Part shown: positions 60,201 through 64,000 of the stretch, in pieces
Numbering within the stretch: position 1 is the stretch's first letter
Layout of the letters: every line of letters begins with the position of its first letter
NCBI RefSeq assembly: GCF_002019855.1
Contig: NZ_CM007717.1
Span: forward strand, 5,871,043 to 5,935,042
DNA: 64,000 nt
Origin: Streptomyces antibioticus
GTDB taxonomy: Bacteria; Actinomycetota; Actinomycetes; Streptomycetales; Streptomycetaceae
Direction of reading: 5' to 3'
Notes under the pieces: generated by a model
The model's database searches: none
The model's input: the letters and a program-made list of their open reading frames with translations, nothing else
Told to the model about the DNA's origin: nothing
Position numbers and translations under genes: made by a program

Positions 60201-61865
60201 TCAGCCGACGTTGACGGCCGTCCAGGCCGCCGCCACGGCCTTGTACTCGGTGCTGGTGGAGCCGTACAGCGCCGACGCCGCGTTCAGGGTCGCCGTACGG
60301 GCGCCCGCGTAGTTGGTGGTCGACGTCATGTAGCTGGTCAGCGCCTTGTACCAGATCTGGACCGCCTTGGCGCGGCCGATGCCGGTGAGCGTGGAGCCGT
60401 TGTACGTGGGCGAGTTGTACGACACCCCGTTGATGGTCTTCGCGCCGCTGCCCTCCGCGAGGAGGTAGAAGAAGTGGTTGGCCGGGCCGGACGAGTAGTG
60501 CACGTCCAGGTTCTTCAGCGACGAGGACCAGTAGTCGGCCGAGGCGCCGTCCTTGCTGGGCTTGTCCTGGTAGCGCAGCGGGGTGCCGTTGCCGTTGATG
60601 TTGATCTTCTCGCCGATGAGGTAGTCACCGACGTCGGAGGAGTTCGCCGCGTAGAACTCGACCGCCGTGCCGAAGATGTCCGAGGTGGCCTCGTTCAGAC
60701 CGCCGGACTCGCCCGAGTAGTTGAGGCCCGCGGTGTTGGAGGTGACGCCGTGGGTCATCTCGTGGCCCGCCACGTCCAGCGAGGTCAGCGGCTTGGTGTT
60801 GCCCGCGCCGTCGCCGTACGTCATGCAGAAGCAGGAGTCGTCCCAGAAGGCGTTGACGTACGCGTTGCCGTAGTGGACCCGGGAGTAGGCGGCGACGCCG
60901 TTGTTCTTGATGCCGTTGCGGCCGAAGGTGCTCTTGTAGAAGTCCCAGGTGGTCTGGGCGCCGTAGGCCGCGTCCACCGCCGCCGTCTGGTCGGTCGAGG
61001 AGCTGGAGGCCGCGCCGGTGCCCCAGGTGTCGTCGGCGTCCGTGAACAGGGTGCCCGCCGAACTGCTGGTGGCGCGCGCCTTGTTGTACGTCTTGTGGCC
61101 GCCGCGGGAGGTGTCGTAGAGCTGGTACGACGAGCCCGAGAGGGCCGTGCCGAGCGTCACCGTGCCGGAGTACAGGCTCTTGCCGGTGCCGGTCTCGATG
61201 CCCTGGTACTCGTAGAGCTTCTCGCCGGTGGCCGCGTCGGTGATGACGTGCAGCTCGTTGGGGGTGCCGTCGTCCTGGAGGCCGCCGACGACCGTCTCGT
61301 AGGCGAGGACCGGCTTGCTGCCGTTGCCCGCCCAGATCACCTTGCGGGGCGCGGCGTCGGCCGCGGTCTCGGCGGAGCCGGCGGCCTTGGCGAGCGTGAG
61401 GGCCTGCTTCTCGGCCTTGGCGGCGGCGATGACCGGCTTGACGGAGGCCACCTTGATGACCGCCTTGGTCGCCTTGGTGACGCCCTGGCTCGCGCCCGCG
61501 GCCGACTCGTGGACGACGAGGTCGCCGCCGAGCACCGGAAGGCCCGCGTAGGTCCGCTCGTAGCGCGTGTGGACGGTGCCGTCCGCGTCCTTCACCACGT
61601 CCCGGACGACCAGCTTCTCCTGCGCGCCCAGACCTATCTCCGTCGCGGTCGTGGCGGCGTCGGCCTGCTTGTCCTGGATCAGGGCGGTGCGGGCGGAGGC
61701 ACTGAGGGCCACGGGGACGGCGAGCGGCGCCCGGGCGCCGGAGTCCGCCGGGGTCTCGGCGGCGGCGCTCCCGGTGGTCAGGCCGGTGGTGACCAGCGCA
61801 CCGGCCGCGACGGCGGTGGCGATGACCAGGGTGGTGCGCTTGCGACGCGCGTAGAGGGAGGACAC
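60201..61865 (-). CDS. Secreted thermolysin-family (M4) zinc metalloprotease
   Basis: A GTG at 61865 behind AAGGAG gives 554 residues (VSSLYARRKRTTLVIATAVA). A signal peptide (to about SAAA-ETPAD) is followed by a FTP/PepSY propeptide (about 45-200). The catalytic domain has HEMTHGVTSNTAGLNYSGE, with the zinc ligands in HExxH and the distal Glu in GGLNEATSD. The His of the active site is in HYSSGPANHFFYLL. It lacks any C-terminal accessory domain. It is a close paralogue of the next gene. Confidence 0.94.
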   Translation of the reverse strand: MSSLYARRKRTTLVIATAVAAGALVTTGLTTGSAAAETPADSGARAPLAVPVALSASARTALIQDKQADAATTATEIGLGAQEKLVVRDVVKDADGTVHTRYERTYAGLPVLGGDLVVHESAAGASQGVTKATKAVIKVASVKPVIAAAKAEKQALTLAKAAGSAETAADAAPRKVIWAGNGSKPVLAYETVVGGLQDDGTPNELHVITDAATGEKLYEYQGIETGTGKSLYSGTVTLGTALSGSSYQLYDTSRGGHKTYNKARATSSSAGTLFTDADDTWGTGAASSSSTDQTAAVDAAYGAQTTWDFYKSTFGRNGIKNNGVAAYSRVHYGNAYVNAFWDDSCFCMTYGDGAGNTKPLTSLDVAGHEMTHGVTSNTAGLNYSGESGGLNEATSDIFGTAVEFYAANSSDVGDYLIGEKININGNGTPLRYQDKPSKDGASADYWSSSLKNLDVHYSSGPANHFFYLLAEGSGAKTINGVSYNSPTYNGSTLTGIGRAKAVQIWYKALTSYMTSTTNYAGARTATLNAASALYGSTSTEYKAVAAAWTAVNVG

Positions 61866-62085
61866 ACAAGCTCCTTGGAGTGGGGGTGCCCGGCAGGCGT
61901 GGGGGGCCGGCCGTGACGGTCGTGAAGTTGTGCGGCGGGTGCGACGAAGCCTGGCATCACAGTCGCGTACATGTCAGGACCCCTTTGTGATGTTGGCTCA
62001 AAATCGACGAACGGGTGAACATTGCCGGAACGTAAACGCCGTTGACCTCGGTAAAGGGCCAACAGGGAGGCAGTAATCGGGAGGC

Positions 62086-62130
62086 AAAAAAGGGGCGCCG
62101 CCCCGGAGGTCGGACCTCCGGGGCGGCGCC
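62086..62130 (-). terminator. Intrinsic terminator of the second M4 protease
   Basis: Arms 62094-62110 and 62114-62130 (GGCGCCGCCCCGGAGGT and its exact complement) form a 17-bp stem with a CGG loop. On the minus strand the stem is followed by CC and six T residues (A run at 62086-62091). This is a textbook terminator, rare in Streptomyces. Confidence 0.88.
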
Positions 62131-62163
62131 GTGCTCGGCTTTCAGGACCTGGGTCGCCCGGGT

Positions 62164-64000
62164 CTACGGGAAGGTGAGCTTCCAGCCATTGATGTAGCCG
62201 GTGTCCAGGGACGCGTTGTCCTGGACCCTCAACTGCCAGACGCCGTTGGCGACCTCGGAGGAGGCGTTCACGGTGTACGTGGTGTTGATGTTGTCCGTGC
62301 TGCCGCCGGTGCCGTACCCCTTCAGCGTGTACGCGCTGCCGTCGGGGGCGACGAGCTGGACCTGGAGGTCACCGATGTAGGTGTGGACGATGTCCACGGC
62401 GACCTGGAGGTTCGAGGGGGCGTTGCCGGTCCGCCCGGAGACGGTGATCGACGAGGTGACCGCCGCGCCCCGGTCCGGGATCGACACCCGGGTGTTGTTC
62501 TCGAAGACGGTGCCGCCACCGCCGCCGCCACCGGGCCGCGAGCCCACCGCGATGGCCGCCCACGCGTTCTGCACGGCCGTGTACTCGGCGCTCGTCGTGC
62601 CGTACAGCTCACCCGTCGCCGCGAGGGTGCCGGTACGGGCGCCCGCGTAGTTGGTGGTCGAGGTGAACTTCGTGGTCAGCGCGCGGAACCAGATCTTCTC
62701 CGCCTTGTCGCGGCCGATACCGGTGACCGGAAGGCCGTCCGAGGTGGGCGAGTTGTAGGTGACACCGTTGATGGTCTTGGTGCCGCTGCCCTCGCTCAGC
62801 AGGTAGAAGAAGTGGTTCGCCGGGCCCGAGGAGTAGTGCACGTCGATCGAGCCGATACCGGAGTACCAACTGTCCTTGGACGAACCGTCCTTGCTCGGCT
62901 TGTCCATGTAACGCAACGGGGTGCCGTTGCCGTTGATGTTGATCTCCTCGCCGATGAGGTAGTCACCGACGTCGGAGGCGTTGTTGGCGTAGAACTCGAC
63001 GGTCGAGCCGAAGATGTCCGAGGTCGCCTCGTTCAGACCGCCGGACTCGCCCGAGTAGTTGAGGCCCGCGGTGTTGGAGGTGAGACCGTGGGTCATCTCG
63101 TGCGCGGCCACGTCGATCGACGTCAGCGGGTTGGAGTTGCCCGAGCCGTCGCCGTACGTCATGCAGAAGCAACTGTCGGACCAGAACGCGTTGACGTAGT
63201 TGTTGCCGTAGTGGACGCGCGAGTACGCGCCGACCCCGTCGCCGCGGATGCCCGAACGGCCGTGCACGTTCTTGTAGTAGTCCCAGGTGAGCTGGGCGCC
63301 GTAGTGCGCGTCGGCGGCGGCCGACTCCAGGTTCGACGGGGAGCCGTTGCCCCAGACGTCGTCGGGCCCGGAGAACAGCGTGCCGGTGCCGGACGTGCCG
63401 CGGTTGAGGTTGTACGTCTTGTGGTTGCCGCGCGCGCCGTCGGTCAGGTTGTACGTCGAACCGGACTGCGTGGTGGTCAGGTTGACCGTGCCGCTGTAGA
63501 CCGTGTTGCCGGTGCCGGTCTCGATCGCCTCCCACTCGTAGAGCTTCGCGCCCGTGGTGGCGTCCGTGATGACGTGCAGCTCCTGCGGGGTGCCGTCGTG
63601 CTGGAAGCCGCCGACGACCGTCTCGTACGCCACCGTCGGCGTACCGCTCGCCGCCCAGATCACCTTGCGCGGGGCGCGGTTGACGTCGGGGCTCTTGGCG
63701 TCCTCGGCCTTCGCGGCACTCAGTGCCTGCGCCTCGGCCTTGGCGGCGGGTACGGCGGCCGTGGTGGTCGCCGGGGCTATCTTCGCGCGGGTGGCCTTGA
63801 CGACGGACGCGGTGGCGTCGGACGCGGTCGACTCGACGACCAGGTCGCCGCCGAGGACCGGCAGTCCGGCGTAGGTGCGCTCGTAGCGGGTGTGCACGGT
63901 GCCGTCGCCGTCCTTGAGGACGTCCCGCACGACCAGCTTCTCCTGGGCGCCCAGGCCGAGTTCCTTGGCGGTGTCGGCCTTGCCGGCGTCCGCGGTGCGG
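62164..64000 (-). CDS. M4 metalloprotease with C-terminal P-domain, N-terminus beyond window
   Basis: About 612 residues are inside the window, beginning within the propeptide just before LGLGAQEKLVVRDVLKDGDG. The catalytic region has HEMTHGLTSNTAGLNYSGE and GGLNEATSD, as in the gene at 60201. It continues past the M4 domain with a Gly linker and a proprotein-convertase-like P-domain of about 115 residues, containing IGDLQVQLVAPDGSAYTL and ending ASLDTGYINGWKLTFP. The P-domain probably aids folding or substrate binding. Signal peptide and start are not visible. Confidence 0.92.
   Translation of the reverse strand, partial: RTADAGKADTAKELGLGAQEKLVVRDVLKDGDGTVHTRYERTYAGLPVLGGDLVVESTASDATASVVKATRAKIAPATTTAAVPAAKAEAQALSAAKAEDAKSPDVNRAPRKVIWAASGTPTVAYETVVGGFQHDGTPQELHVITDATTGAKLYEWEAIETGTGNTVYSGTVNLTTTQSGSTYNLTDGARGNHKTYNLNRGTSGTGTLFSGPDDVWGNGSPSNLESAAADAHYGAQLTWDYYKNVHGRSGIRGDGVGAYSRVHYGNNYVNAFWSDSCFCMTYGDGSGNSNPLTSIDVAAHEMTHGLTSNTAGLNYSGESGGLNEATSDIFGSTVEFYANNASDVGDYLIGEEININGNGTPLRYMDKPSKDGSSKDSWYSGIGSIDVHYSSGPANHFFYLLSEGSGTKTINGVTYNSPTSDGLPVTGIGRDKAEKIWFRALTTKFTSTTNYAGARTGTLAATGELYGTTSAEYTAVQNAWAAIAVGSRPGGGGGGGTVFENNTRVSIPDRGAAVTSSITVSGRTGNAPSNLQVAVDIVHTYIGDLQVQLVAPDGSAYTLKGYGTGGSTDNINTTYTVNASSEVANGVWQLRVQDNASLDTGYINGWKLTFP

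Overview
The window is high-GC actinobacterial DNA and almost certainly a Streptomyces chromosome core region. It shows strong third-position GC bias, frequent GTG starts, many ATGA/GTGA start-stop overlaps, and the apical-growth cytoskeleton genes scy and filP side by side. From memory (no search was possible) the gene order follows the S. coelicolor segment from about SCO5394 to SCO5447: filP, scy, methylmalonyl-CoA epimerase, thiolase, meaB-like GTPase, a two-component pair, absC, icmA, pyk/ackA/pta/pfkA, and the GlgE-pathway cluster. I saw no rRNA, tRNA, insertion sequence, prophage or CRISPR array.

Layout. 1-2350: two ABC-2 type transporter units on the minus strand, the first cut by the window edge. 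2476-7509: filP and scy, the coiled-coil scaffold of hyphal tips. 7714-10495: acyl-CoA metabolism (epimerase, thiolase, MeaB-type G protein). 10509-13785: secreted PepSY protein, OmpR-type two-component system and absC. 13878-16812: three tandem AIM24-family genes, a DUF3817 membrane protein and an MTH1187-type thiamine-binding protein. 17194-22770: secreted matrixin-like protease, ArsR-type regulator divergent from an MFS exporter, a MarR regulator, a probable regulator remnant, a SLOG-like protein and two small membrane proteins. 22913-26527: isobutyryl-CoA mutase large subunit, a TetR regulator and a thioredoxin/TPR chaperone. 26528-29953: a long palindrome-rich intergenic region followed by an uncharacterised three-gene envelope cluster (DUF6230-like, DUF6114-like, a Ser/Ala-rich secreted protein). 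30108-36171: glycolysis and acetate overflow (pyk, ackA, pta, pfkA). 36784-41221: a CitAB/DcuSR-type two-component system next to a C4-dicarboxylate symporter. 41318-46925: aldo/keto reductase, epimerase, Lrp, a MerR-thioredoxin pair and a HelD-like helicase. 46959-58966: glgB, maltokinase, treS and glgE (trehalose to alpha-glucan), a subtilisin-like protease and glgP. 59083-64000: a lipoprotein, a DUF1990 protein and two thermolysin-family secreted proteases, the last cut by the window edge.

How genes work together. IcmA, MeaB, epimerase and thiolase link short-chain acyl-CoA pools to central metabolism. pfkA, pyk, pta and ackA carry carbon from fructose 6-phosphate to acetate. treS, maltokinase, glgE and glgB form the complete trehalose -> maltose -> maltose 1-phosphate -> branched alpha-glucan route, with glgP as the degrading enzyme.

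The most unusual observations are these. (i) A 27.5-copy, 18-bp minisatellite inside a CitB-type response-regulator gene adds about 165 residues in front of the receiver domain. (ii) The icmA promoter is covered by a 24-bp near-perfect palindrome. (iii) An array of palindromes precedes the DUF6230/DUF6114 cluster, my best candidate for an undescribed system. (iv) Helically phased CTGAAG boxes precede the two-component operon. (v) A SLOG-like gene sits behind a perfect 11-bp hairpin that overlaps the end of a regulator remnant.
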